This document shows, in pieces, positions 1-9,235 of a stretch of 43,152 nucleotides of DNA. Each line of letters starts with the position of its first letter. Position 1 is the stretch's first letter. Source of the DNA: Myxococcales bacterium (GTDB lineage: Bacteria > Myxococcota > Myxococcia > Myxococcales > JAKAPL01); NCBI GenBank assembly GCA_021807105.1, contig JAKAPL010000028.1:1-43152 (forward strand). The letters run 5' to 3'. Both the position numbers and the translations under genes were made by a program. Below the pieces are notes generated by a model. That model was given only the letters and a program-made list of their open reading frames with translations. It had not been told where the DNA came from and did no database searches.

Positions 1-122
1 ATGACGTGGGCGAGCGCGCGGCCGAGCTGCATCGCGACCTCGGCGGTCATCGGGTGGACGTTCGCGACCCCACGTACCCCGTCGGTCCCGAACAGCTTGC
101 GGGCGGTCTCCGGTCTCTCCAT
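1..122 (-). CDS. glmM: Phosphoglucosamine mutase GlmM, N-terminal 40 codons (cut by window edge)
   Basis: Reading the minus strand from the ATG at 122-120 gives a protein whose early segment is [13 protein letters not shown], the conserved N-terminus of phosphoglucosamine mutase. GlmM interconverts glucosamine-6-phosphate and glucosamine-1-phosphate on the route to UDP-GlcNAc and peptidoglycan. An in-frame TAG lies three codons upstream of this ATG, so the start is well fixed. The phosphoserine loop and the rest of the enzyme lie beyond position 1. Gene order (cdaA, cdaR remnant, glmM on one strand) matches the cda-glmM clusters common in bacteria. Confidence 0.88.
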   Translation of the reverse strand, partial: MERPETARKLFGTDGVRGVANVHPMTAEVAMQLGRALAHV

Positions 123-167
123 GCGGCGCTATTCTAGGTCCGCCGGCCCCAATGGGGGAAGCGTCTT

Positions 168-411
168 AGCCCGTCTGATTCACGGTACGGCGTAGCGAGG
201 CGTTCGAGACCGCAGCCGAGAAGGGCAAGCGCAGCGACGACCGACGAGGCGTGCTGAAGCACCTCCCCCCAAGTCGTTGTAGGGGGGGCAAGCCCCCCGC
301 AGGAGGAAGGAGCGAGCACACCCCCCCATGTCGTTAGTAGGGGTGGCAAGCCCCCCCTTCGCAGGCGCGGGATCGGACGCCGCAGCAGCCGGACCGTGAA
401 TCAGACGGGCT
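168..411 (-). mobile_element. R1 element, copy A: MITE-like, 19 bp terminal inverted repeats
   Basis: The left end at 168-186 (AGCCCGTCTGATTCACGGT) is an exact inverted copy of the right end at 393-411. The trinucleotide TTA lies just outside both ends (166-168 and 411-413, sharing the terminal base), which may be a target duplication. The interior holds two related G-tract units (around 270-355) and matches copy B at 33753-34002 along its length in the opposite window orientation. There is no transposase-sized reading frame, so if mobile it would depend on an enzyme encoded elsewhere. It fills most of the gap between the cdaR remnant and glmM. Confidence 0.75.
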
Positions 412-554
412 TAGCGGGCGAGCCCGGCGTGGGCCCGAGGGACCGGGGGCCGCGTCTCGTGCCGGCCGCTCCGGACGAAGACGTAGAGGAGGACGGCCAG
501 CACGAGGGAGAGGAGCTTCATGCCCCAGTTCTCCGCGAGCAGGCGCCGCATCAT
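411..554 (-). pseudogene. cdaR: CdaR/YbbR N-terminal remnant (47 codons)
   Basis: The ATG at 554-552 overlaps the cdaA stop codon in an ATGA arrangement, so translation is probably coupled. The 47-residue product starts with AENWGMKLLSLVLAVLLYVF, which resembles the membrane anchor at the start of YbbR/CdaR proteins, the regulators of the CdaA diadenylate cyclase. It then runs through a short Arg/Pro-rich tail and stops at TAA 413-411, exactly at the edge of the R1 element. Family members normally carry several YbbR domains (roughly 300 or more residues). None of that is found before glmM, so this looks like a truncated gene, although a functional short membrane peptide cannot be excluded. 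Confidence 0.65.
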
Positions 555-1489
555 TGGACGCTCGCCGCGGGCGCGGGGACGCTCGCCGCGGGCGCTGGGA
601 CGCTCGCCGCGGGCGCGGGGGCGCTCGCGGCGGGCGCCCCGGCGGGGGAGGGGGCGGGCTCGGGGGGGATCGACGCCGGCCTCTTGCGCGGCCGCCAGAA
701 GCTCGTTCCCGCCCGCGGCGGCGGCGCGAAGAGACGGTGGAGGAAGCGGCGCAGCGAGGTCCCGTCGAGCGGCCGGTGGAGCCTCCCGCCGACCGCGAGC
801 GCCATCTCGCCCCGCTCCTCGGAGACCACGACCGCCGGCGCGTCCACCTCCTCGGAGAGGCCGAGCGCGGCGAGGTGGCGGGTGCCGAGCTGCCGCTCGG
901 AGGGGCGCCAGGCGGAGGGGAGGATGCAGCGGGCGGCGACGAGGCGGTTGCCCGCGACGATGGCCGCGCCGTCGTGCAGCGTCCCGCCGGGCTGGAAGAC
1001 CGACTCGAGCAGCTCCCGCGACAGCCGCGCGTCGATGCGCACCCCCGTGTCCGCGTAGTCGGCGAGGTCCGCCGTCCGCTCGAGCACGATGAGGGCGCCG
1101 ATCCGCCGCGCGGCCATCGCCTCGGCGGCCCGCACCACGTCATCGATCGCGTCCATCCCCGCGGCGCGGTCGAGCCGGCCGAAGAGACGGTTGTTGCCGA
1201 GCCTCGCGAGGCCGCGCCGGATCTCGTCCTGGAAGACGACGACGAGCCCGAAGGCGAGGCCGTAGGTGAGGAAGCTCCCGACCAGCCAGTCGAGGGTCGA
1301 AAGCCCGAGCAGCCGGGCGACGAGGTCCACGGCGACGAGCAGGAAGAGGCCCGCGAGGACGGAGACGGCCCGCGTGCCGCGGATGAGCAAGAGCACGCGG
1401 TAGATCGCGTAGGCGACGAGCAGGACGTCGGCCACCGCGGCCGCGACCTGCGACACGGCCTGGCCGTGGAGGGTCTGCCAGAGCTCCAC
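551..1489 (-). CDS. cdaA: Diadenylate cyclase CdaA (c-di-AMP synthase)
   Basis: CdaA makes cyclic di-AMP from two ATP at the inner face of the membrane. Residues 1-90 hold about three hydrophobic segments, followed by the DisA_N catalytic domain (about 100-255). The DGA motif is at 173-175. The usual RHR motif reads RHL at 204-206 (in GTRHLAALG), a variation worth noting. After about residue 260 the protein has a Pro/Ala tail ending in three PAPAASV repeats, longer than most CdaA C-termini. It lies directly downstream of folP (3 bp gap, probably one operon) and overlaps the cdaR remnant by ATGA. ATG start at 1489; 312 residues. Confidence 0.92.
   Translation of the reverse strand: MELWQTLHGQAVSQVAAAVADVLLVAYAIYRVLLLIRGTRAVSVLAGLFLLVAVDLVARLLGLSTLDWLVGSFLTYGLAFGLVVVFQDEIRRGLARLGNNRLFGRLDRAAGMDAIDDVVRAAEAMAARRIGALIVLERTADLADYADTGVRIDARLSRELLESVFQPGGTLHDGAAIVAGNRLVAARCILPSAWRPSERQLGTRHLAALGLSEEVDAPAVVVSEERGEMALAVGGRLHRPLDGTSLRRFLHRLFAPPPRAGTSFWRPRKRPASIPPEPAPSPAGAPAASAPAPAASVPAPAASVPAPAASVQ
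556..640 (-). repeat. 21 bp tandem repeat in the cdaA 3' end
   Basis: About three near-identical 21 bp units, each containing CTCGCCGCGGGCGC, encode the (PAPAASV) tail of CdaA. Because 21 is divisible by three, copy number can change without altering the frame. It lies outside the cyclase domain, so it is probably a tolerated length polymorphism. Confidence 0.7.
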
Positions 1490-1492
1490 GTC

Positions 1493-2476
1493 CTACGCCT
1501 CCGCCGCCGCGAGCGCCGCGGCCGTGGCCGCGACGTCGTGGACCCGGACGAGGCGGGCGCCGGCCCGCGCTGCCGCGGCCGCCGCGGCGACCGATTCGGA
1601 CCGCCGCCGCGCGGGCGGGGTCTCCCAGGGCGCCTCGACGAGGAACGACTTGCGCGACGCCCCGACCATCACCGGGTGGCCGAGCGCGACGATCGCCGGC
1701 AGCCCCGCGAGGAGCGCCCGGCTCTGCGCCGGCGTCTTCGCGAACCCGAGCCCCGGGTCCACGGCGATCGCCTCCGGGGCGACCCCCGCGCCGAGCGCCG
1801 CCCGGACGCGCGCGCGCAGCTCCTCTACCACCTCGCCGACCACCTCGGAGTACGTGGAGAGGGAGGCCATGGTCTCGGGCGTGCCGCGCATGTGCATGAG
1901 CACGATCGGCGCTCGGCGCCGCGCGACGAGCGGCAGCATCTCCGGGTCGAAGGTTCCCCCGCTCACGTCGTTGATCCAGTCGGCGCCGGCGTCCAGCGCG
2001 GCCCTCGCGACCGCCGCCTTGCGCGTGTCGATGGAGATGGGCACGGAGACCCGCCGGCGCAACGCCCGAACGACCGGCACGACGCGGGCGATCTCCTCGG
2101 TGGCGGAGATGGCCCGCCGCCCGGTCCCGTAGAGGCTGCCGGATGGGCGCGTGCTCTCCCCGCCGACGTCGATCGCGGCGGCGCCCTCGCCGGCCATCCG
2201 GCAGCCGTGCTCGATGGCGGAGAGCACGTCGAGGAAGAGCCCCCCGTCGGAGAAGCTGTCGGGGGTGACGTTGAGGATGCCGACGATCGCGGGCCCGGCG
2301 GGCCACGGAGAGACCGGGCTGCCGCTGGAGGTGCCCTCTCCCCCGCCGGTGGCGAGGTCAGGCGCTCTCCTCGGCCCGGGAGCGGGGAGCTCCCCGCGAG
2401 GGGCGACGGACGGGGCCAGGGGTTCCCCCGAGGGACGCGCCCCCGGACCCGCGAGCCCCGTCGTCCCGTCGCTCAT
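1493..2476 (-). CDS. folP: Dihydropteroate synthase FolP
   Basis: FolP condenses p-aminobenzoate with 6-hydroxymethyl-dihydropterin pyrophosphate in folate synthesis. The pterin-binding TIM-barrel signature is clear: GILNVTPDSFSDGG (about residues 66-79), IDVGGESTRP, INDVSGG, DPGLGFAK, GASRKSF and a C-terminal VRVHDV. About 60 Pro/Gly-rich residues precede the barrel, which is unusual. Either the protein has a disordered extension or the true start is downstream, and I see no strong ribosome-binding site to decide. The called ATG (2476) lies 5 bp from the end of repeat R2 copy 1. It is the second gene of the ftsH-folP-cdaA series, separated from ftsH only by that repeat. Confidence 0.92.
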   Translation of the reverse strand: MSDGTTGLAGPGARPSGEPLAPSVAPRGELPAPGPRRAPDLATGGGEGTSSGSPVSPWPAGPAIVGILNVTPDSFSDGGLFLDVLSAIEHGCRMAGEGAAAIDVGGESTRPSGSLYGTGRRAISATEEIARVVPVVRALRRRVSVPISIDTRKAAVARAALDAGADWINDVSGGTFDPEMLPLVARRRAPIVLMHMRGTPETMASLSTYSEVVGEVVEELRARVRAALGAGVAPEAIAVDPGLGFAKTPAQSRALLAGLPAIVALGHPVMVGASRKSFLVEAPWETPPARRRSESVAAAAAAARAGARLVRVHDVAATAAALAAAEA

Positions 2477-2480
2477 GTCG

Positions 2481-2644
2481 TTAGGAGACCGGTGTCCAAT
2501 GGGTGCCGTCGCGAGAAAGTCGAGACCGAAGCGAGGCGGGCGCCCGAGGGAGCCGCAGCGGAAACGTACTCGTTGCGGGACGAGGCCGCCCGTCGCAGCG
2601 AAGGTACAGGCTCTCGCAGTAGGCAGCCATGGACCAGCAGCCTC

Positions 2645-2649
<5 letters not shown>
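2481..2649 (-). repeat. R2 element, copy 1 (abuts the ftsH stop codon)
   Basis: This ~169 bp element fills the whole ftsH-folP gap. On the minus strand it begins with CTAGGAGGCT, in which the TAG is the ftsH stop codon itself, and ends with an inverted, imperfect version of the same sequence. Blocks shared with copy 2 (27936-28124) in the same order and orientation include CTTCGCTGCGACGGGCG, CTCGGGCGCCCG and TTTCTCGCGACGGCACCCAT. Both ends carry AGGAG(G) about 10-11 bases before ATGG(C/G)TGCC. On the minus strand that ATG opens a 49-codon frame (2630-2481) ending at the element boundary. The two ends could also pair as one long hairpin. Confidence 0.75.
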
Positions 2650-4567
<1,918 letters not shown>

Positions 4568-4813
4568 CGAATACCTCGAGGGGAGGCGAGGACCACGGGA
4601 AAACTGTAACAGAAGCGCGAGGAGCGCCGCAAGGAGCGCGGGAAGGAGAGCCTGTCGCGCCGTCTCATGGCGGGGTTGTTGTAATCGGCGGGAGGGAGAC
4701 TGCAACGGGTTTACGACTTCCGGGAGTCTCGGGCCGGGAGGCGGGGCGTTCGGGTGGGAGGGCGAGAGGACGTTGGAGCGCGGGCCGCGCAGCTCTCTTC
4801 GAGCAGGCTCGAC

Positions 4814-5803
4814 CTACCCATCTTCCCGCCCCCTCCTCCTCTTCCCCACCGTGAGCCGGCCCCGCCTCACGGTCGCCGCGAGGTCGCCCGGCAGATGCAC
4901 CGTCCCGCCGCGCGGGAGCAGGGCGAGCACGCGCGCCGTCTCGCGCGCGGCCGGGGGGCCGCCTCCGGCCGCGGCGGCGAGCCTGCGGACGACGCGCCGG
5001 GCCACCGCGGGGGGGAGCGCCGCGAGCGCGCGGGCTGGTACGCCGCCGGGGTCGTCGAGCGTCTCCATCGCCGCCGCCGCGAGGGCATCGAGCGCCGCCT
5101 CGTCCGCGCGCGCGATCTCGGCGAGGTCGGAGAGCCGCCGCTCCAGCGCCGGCGAGAGGGCGAGCAGCGCCGGCCAGATCTTCTCGCGCAAGGCGTTCCG
5201 GCGGAAGCGCAGGTCGTCGTTCGTCGGGTCGCGGCAGGAGGGGAGGGCGAGGGCCGCCACGTAGGCGTGGACCCGCGCGCGCGGCAAGGAGAGCAGAGGC
5301 CGGACGAGCCGCAGCGTGCCGTCCAGGGCACGGGAGGCGGCCATCGCCGAGAGGCCGCGGGGGCCGGCGCCCCGCAGGAGCCGAAGGAGGACCGTCTCGG
5401 CCTGATCGGTGCGGGTATGGGCGGCCGCGACGTGGGTGGCGCCGGTCTCGCGGGCCATCTCGGCGAGGGCCCCGTAGCGCGCGCGGCGGGCGCCGTCCTC
5501 GACGCCGTCGCCGCCCGCGACCGTCACGGACCGGACGAGGATGGGCAGGCCGAGCTTCTCGGCGAGCCGGCCGGCCGTCCGGGCGTCCTCGGCGGAGGAG
5601 GGACGGAGCTGATGGTTCACGTGCGCGAGGACGAGATCCGCGAGGCGCAGCCGGCCCGCCAGGCGGGAGAGGGCGGCGGCGAGGGCGGCCGAGTCGGGCC
5701 CTCCGGAGGTCGCGCAGAGCACGCGGCTGCCCGGAGGCAGCAGCGCGCGGGCCGAGCGGGCCACGGCGGACTCGAAGTGGGCCGGGGTGTAGGCCTCTGA
5801 CAC
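4814..5803 (-). CDS. tilS: tRNA(Ile)-lysidine synthetase TilS
   Basis: TilS attaches lysine to C34 of the CAU-anticodon isoleucine tRNA, changing its codon reading to AUA. The N-type PP-loop SGGPDS is at about residues 33-38, followed by LAHVNHQLRP, AAAHTRTDQAETVLLRLLRG and RPLL, all typical of the family. The CRDPTNDD segment marks the substrate region. The start is uncertain: GTG 5803 puts about 27 residues before the PP-loop, as is usual, while an in-frame GTG at 5884 would add 27 unusual residues. A TACACT (-10-like) box lies 7 bases before GTG 5803, which would fit a leaderless mRNA. tilS upstream of ftsH is a widely conserved neighbourhood. Confidence 0.9.
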   Translation of the reverse strand: MSEAYTPAHFESAVARSARALLPPGSRVLCATSGGPDSAALAAALSRLAGRLRLADLVLAHVNHQLRPSSAEDARTAGRLAEKLGLPILVRSVTVAGGDGVEDGARRARYGALAEMARETGATHVAAAHTRTDQAETVLLRLLRGAGPRGLSAMAASRALDGTLRLVRPLLSLPRARVHAYVAALALPSCRDPTNDDLRFRRNALREKIWPALLALSPALERRLSDLAEIARADEAALDALAAAAMETLDDPGGVPARALAALPPAVARRVVRRLAAAAGGGPPAARETARVLALLPRGGTVHLPGDLAATVRRGRLTVGKRRRGREDG

Positions 5804-5896
5804 GGCGGGGAGTGTATCAAAAGTTCGGGCGTGCGCGGCGAGGTCCAGGAAGGCCCTACCATCCTCACCCCCGAGGCCGATCACTCGCCCGGTTAC

Positions 5897-5925
5897 TTGC
5901 TTCTTGCGGACCCCTGGCCTATACT
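5897..5925 (+). promoter_or_regulatory. Sigma-70-type promoter for the candidate sRNA
   Basis: TTGCTT (5897-5902) and TATACT (5920-5925) are separated by exactly 17 bases. This is the best vegetative promoter match I found in the window. Transcription would start near 5932 and run to the terminator ending at 6106. Confidence 0.6.
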
Positions 5926-5931
5926 GGGTTT

Positions 5932-6106
5932 AGGAAGCTGAAAGACCGTGGCGAAGAGGCCCGCGCGCCAGGGAATGAATAACGGGCGACGTTGGTTCGT
6001 CAAGGTCGGGAGCAAGCGGCTTCCACGGAGTTGGGCCCAGGGGTCCCCCCCCTCCCCCTCTGGGTCCACGGGGCCGGGCAGGGCAACCTGCCTGGCCCTT
6101 TTTTTT
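5932..6106 (+). ncRNA. Candidate ~175 nt structured small RNA
   Basis: A strong promoter and a strong intrinsic terminator enclose about 175 nt with no convincing protein gene. The interior can form GACG/CGTC (around 6000) and an 8 bp GGGCCCAG/CTGGGTCC stem (6033-6067, one wobble) just before the terminator stem. CCACGG occurs twice (around 6024 and 6065), and either copy could pair with CCGTGG near 5949, giving alternative folds. A GTG-initiated frame crosses the region but runs through the terminator, so it is unlikely to be translated. Size and arrangement would suit a 6S-like or other regulatory RNA, but I cannot assign a family from sequence alone. Confidence 0.5.
6071..6106 (+). terminator. 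Rho-independent terminator
   Basis: A 12 bp stem (6071-6082 with 6087-6098, one G-T wobble) closes a GCAA tetraloop and is followed by eight T (6099-6106). It is the only clear intrinsic terminator with a long T tract in the window. Confidence 0.85.
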
Positions 6107-6351
6107 GTGCGCTGCACGAAGGGGACCCGCGACGAGGGGCCTGCGAGGGCTGGAAGTCGCCTGTTGCTCGCGAACGAGGGGGTTCGTGGCGGGTGGGTCG
6201 GCCGAGGTGGAGCGTCGATGCGCCACCCGGAGCTTCGGTGGGGCGGTTGTCAACGTTCGTAACAGGCTCGGAGCGATGTAACCACACGTAATCACGCGGA
6301 GTGGCCCTCCCCGTAGGGTTGGCGCGAATCCTGCGTTGCCTTCAGACGCCC

Positions 6352-8310
6352 ATGCGCCCCTCCCGCCGCCTCGTCCTCGCCGCCGTCTTCCTCGCCCCCG
6401 CTTGCGGGCCGGCCACCGATCACCCCGGGACCGGCGTTCGCGACTACGCGACCCTCTCCGAGTTTCTCTCCGTCTGCGCCAAGAATGGCACGCTCCCCGG
6501 CGTGGACGTATCGACCTACCAGGGGAGCATCGACTGGGGCGCCGTCGCCGGCGCCGGCATCCGATGGGCCTACGCGAAGGCCACCGAATCGACCGATTGG
6601 CAGGATCCGACCTTCCACGGCAACTGGTCGGGGATGCAGGCCCATGGCATCGCCCGCGGCGCCTACCACTTCTTCCACCCGGGCGTCTCCGGCAAGGCCC
6701 AGGCGGACTACTACCTCGCGTTCGTGGGGTCGCTTTCGGGCAGCCTGCCGCCGATGCTCGACTGGGAGGTGACCGACAACGTCTCGGGCGGGACGGCGGC
6801 GGCGAACGCGCGGGCCTTCATCGCCGAGATCGCGGCCAAGACCGGCCGGCAGACCGTGATCTACACGAGCCCGGGCCTCTGGGACGGCTTCGGGGCGGGC
6901 GACTTCGGGAGCGACCCGCTCTGGGTGGCCGACTGGACCTACTGCACCTCCGGCTGCTGCCCGATCATGCCGTCGGGCTGGGGCGATTGGGTCTACTGGC
7001 AATGGAGCGACAAGGGGACGATCTCCGGCATCCCGGCGACCGTCGACCTCGACGTGTTCAACGGCGACCTCGCCTCGCTCCAGGGCCTCTCCGACCGCCC
7101 CCCGGAGGGCTGGCTCGACAGCGTGGCCTGCGACACGATCGCGGGCTGGGCGTACGACCCCGACACGCCGGGCAGCGCGATCTCCGTCGACATCTATTAT
7201 GGCGGGCCGGCCGGATCGGGGGCGCCGGGCGTTCGCTGGACCGCGAACGTCTACCGCGCGGACCTCTGCTCGGCCATCGGGAGCTGCGACCACGGCTTCG
7301 TCACGCTCACGCCCCGCGCGCTGCTCGACGACGCCGCCCACTCCATCTATCCGTACGCCATCGACTCCTCCGGCAACGGCGACAACCCGATCCTCTCGGG
7401 GGCGCCCAAGACCTTGCAGTGCGCGCCGGACGAGACGGGCGTGCGCCGCCATGTCGTGGACCCCGCGAGCCTCTCCGCGTGGGGCTTCTCCGCGCTGATG
7501 GACATCCGTCCGGTCTCGGACGCGGCCCTCGCCGCCTGGGCGGATGCCGGGCCATGGCCGGAGAAGCCGCAGCTCGTCCAGGGGGTGGGTGACGCGGCGA
7601 TCTGGATGGTCGACGGCCCGTTCCGCAGGAACGTCAAGGACCCGGAATCGATGGGCTACTGGCACTTCGCCTCCGGCCAGGTGGTGCAGGAGCCGCTCGC
7701 CCAGGTGACGGCGATGCCGCAGGGACCCGACTTGCGCGAGCGGCCGATGCTCGTGCGGGGGGCGAGCGGCGAGGTCGACGTGCTCGACGATCCGCTGCCC
7801 GTGCTCGACGCTGGGACGCCCGGGGTAGGGGACGCGGACGCCGGGGGAAGTGCGGCGGACGCCGGGGAGGTGGCGGACGCGGGGTCTTCGAGCGGGAGCG
7901 CGGGCAGCTCGGGGGCAAGCTCGGGGTCTTCAGGCGGGAGCGTGGGCAGCTCCGGGGCAAGCTCGGGGTCTTCGGGCGGGAGCGGGAGCAGCTCCGGGGC
8001 AAGCTCGGGGTCTTCGGGCGGGAGCGGGAGCAGCTCCGGGGCAAGCTCGGGGTCTTCGGGCGGGAGCGGGAGCAGTTCGGGCGGTGGGGCGGGGACGGGC
8101 GCTTACGGTGCCGAGCGCGGGGCGGACGCGGGGATTGCGGGCGGGGTCGGGGCCTCGGGAGTGGAAATGGGAACGGGAGCGGGGGAGGACGCCGGGACCG
8201 GCGAGACGGTGGACGTGCGCGGTGGGGGCTGCGGGACCGCGCCGGGGAGCCGCGCGCCGTCGATTCTCGTGCTGCTCGCGGTCGCGGCGCTCGTTCGCCG
8301 CCGGCGCTAG
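6352..8310 (+). CDS. GH25 lysozyme-like lipoprotein with MYXO-CTERM-like tail
   Basis: The 652-residue product starts with a lipoprotein-like signal ending at Cys18 (LAPAC). A GH25 muramidase domain spans about 47-250. The catalytic acids of the fold are visible as GVDVSTYQG (Asp52) and PPMLDWEV (Asp137, Glu139), with FHP, LWVADW and WQWSDKG further on. This family cleaves peptidoglycan. A second region (about 255-370) with paired cysteines resembles a sugar- or wall-binding module. Then comes a ~180-residue Ser/Gly/Ala linker with 42 bp DNA repeats, and the protein ends GGGC...hydrophobic...VRRRR, like the MYXO-CTERM surface-sorting signal. ATG 6352 is preferred because the signal peptide begins there; an upstream GTG at 6301 is in frame. 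Confidence 0.85.
   Translation: MRPSRRLVLAAVFLAPACGPATDHPGTGVRDYATLSEFLSVCAKNGTLPGVDVSTYQGSIDWGAVAGAGIRWAYAKATESTDWQDPTFHGNWSGMQAHGIARGAYHFFHPGVSGKAQADYYLAFVGSLSGSLPPMLDWEVTDNVSGGTAAANARAFIAEIAAKTGRQTVIYTSPGLWDGFGAGDFGSDPLWVADWTYCTSGCCPIMPSGWGDWVYWQWSDKGTISGIPATVDLDVFNGDLASLQGLSDRPPEGWLDSVACDTIAGWAYDPDTPGSAISVDIYYGGPAGSGAPGVRWTANVYRADLCSAIGSCDHGFVTLTPRALLDDAAHSIYPYAIDSSGNGDNPILSGAPKTLQCAPDETGVRRHVVDPASLSAWGFSALMDIRPVSDAALAAWADAGPWPEKPQLVQGVGDAAIWMVDGPFRRNVKDPESMGYWHFASGQVVQEPLAQVTAMPQGPDLRERPMLVRGASGEVDVLDDPLPVLDAGTPGVGDADAGGSAADAGEVADAGSSSGSAGSSGASSGSSGGSVGSSGASSGSSGGSGSSSGASSGSSGGSGSSSGASSGSSGGSGSSSGGGAGTGAYGAERGADAGIAGGVGASGVEMGTGAGEDAGTGETVDVRGGGCGTAPGSRAPSILVLLAVAALVRRRR
7894..8061 (+). 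repeat. 42 bp tandem repeat, four copies, in the Ser/Gly linker
   Basis: Four consecutive 42 bp units, each containing AGCTCCGGGGCAAGCTCGGG or a close variant, plus a partial fifth, encode SGSSSGASSGSSGG-type repeats. The last two or three copies are almost identical, suggesting recent expansion. It is a coding minisatellite, not a CRISPR. Confidence 0.85.
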
Positions 8311-9011
8311 CCTGCGACCCAGACCGCGAGGAGCTCGCGGAGGTCCTCCAGCCGATCCAGGATCGACGCGGGCACCCACTTGGCGAACATGTCGAGATGG
8401 ACGAGCGCGTTCACGTTCGCGTCCGCCTTGCCCGCCGCGCGCAGCCGCTTCGCGAAAGCCTGGTTGACCCGGCCCACGTCCTCGTAGATCGCGACCAGGC
8501 CCGACAGGCTCCAGTCGGGCGGCTCGCCGGTCGTGGCGCGCAGGTGCTGGGCGATCAGGTAGAGGCCGGCGGCCCGGTAGAGCGTCTCGGTCTCGTCGGC
8601 GAACGGCACGTGGAAGCGGGCCATGGGCCGCAGGCGGCCGAGGATGGGGCAGCCGCTCGTCGCGAACTTCAGGCCGAGGAGCGAGCCGAGCGCCGGGGCC
8701 GCGGCGAGGCGCTTGCCCACGGTCCGGCCCGAGATCTCGACCTCGGCCTCGCAGTCCTCGACCGAGAGCGTCTCGCCGAAGGCGGCGGCGAGCGGGGCGA
8801 GGCGGGCCGCGGCGGGGCAGCGCGCGCCGGTCGCCGCCGGCAAGGGGCAGTTCGGGCAGCGCTCGAAGGCGAGCAGCGTCCACCCAGGCCCATCCGCGGC
8901 GACGGGCGCGACGTCGGCGAGCGACGTGGGGTCGAGCTGGACGGCCTCCTCGCGCACCGATCCGTCCCGCATCCGGAAGGAGTAGCGGACGGAGAGCGGC
9001 GCGGGGTCCAT
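8307..9011 (-). CDS. Conserved hypothetical protein (DUF6901-like)
   Basis: This 234-residue cytoplasmic-looking protein has no signal peptide or membrane segment. It carries a Cys cluster, RCPNCPLPAATGARCP (about residues 49-64), and a second conserved cysteine in ATSGCPILGRLRPMARFHVP. It belongs to a widespread uncharacterised family with the pattern 'CPNCPL...CP...SGCPI...LRPM.RFHLPF'. I recall it as DUF6901, but the number should be checked. The function is unknown; the cysteines could bind metal. A TACACT box lies 10 bases upstream of the ATG. Its stop codon overlaps that of the GH25 gene in a shared CTAG, so the two genes are convergent with no spacer. Confidence 0.75.
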   Translation of the reverse strand: MDPAPLSVRYSFRMRDGSVREEAVQLDPTSLADVAPVAADGPGWTLLAFERCPNCPLPAATGARCPAAARLAPLAAAFGETLSVEDCEAEVEISGRTVGKRLAAAPALGSLLGLKFATSGCPILGRLRPMARFHVPFADETETLYRAAGLYLIAQHLRATTGEPPDWSLSGLVAIYEDVGRVNQAFAKRLRAAGKADANVNALVHLDMFAKWVPASILDRLEDLRELLAVWVAG

Positions 9012-9178
9012 GAGCGGGAGGAGTGTACCACCCCTCCGGGCCCTCTTCAGCAATCCCGCTCGCAGGTCCAGGGGCACGGACGAACCCCCGCCTCTCGCCG
9101 GGTCTATTCGAGCGGGGGGACCGCCCGCTCCCGTTCCCCTCCTCGCCCCCTTCCCGCTCCCCTCACCGTGCCACCTGG

Positions 9179-9230
9179 TAGGGTCACGACCCTTTTCGCA
9201 GCAGGCAGCCATTTCACACCAGCCTCCTAG
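9179..9230 (-). repeat. R2 element, copy 3 (5' fragment)
   Basis: On the minus strand CTAGGAGGCT is followed by ten bases and ATGGCTGCC, exactly as in R2 copies 1 and 2, and then TGCTGCGA. The match fades after about 50 bp, leaving a short GGGTC/GACCC stem. The fragment starts 5 bp after the stop codon of the small membrane protein gene, in the same orientation as that gene. The frame opened by its ATG runs without a stop into the downstream DUF6901-like gene. Confidence 0.6.
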
Positions 9231-9235
9231 ACCGC

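Noticed and set aside
7894-8061. Regular 42 bp repeats as a possible CRISPR array
   Set aside because: Units are adjacent with no unique spacers and encode a Ser/Gly linker in frame with the GH25 gene.
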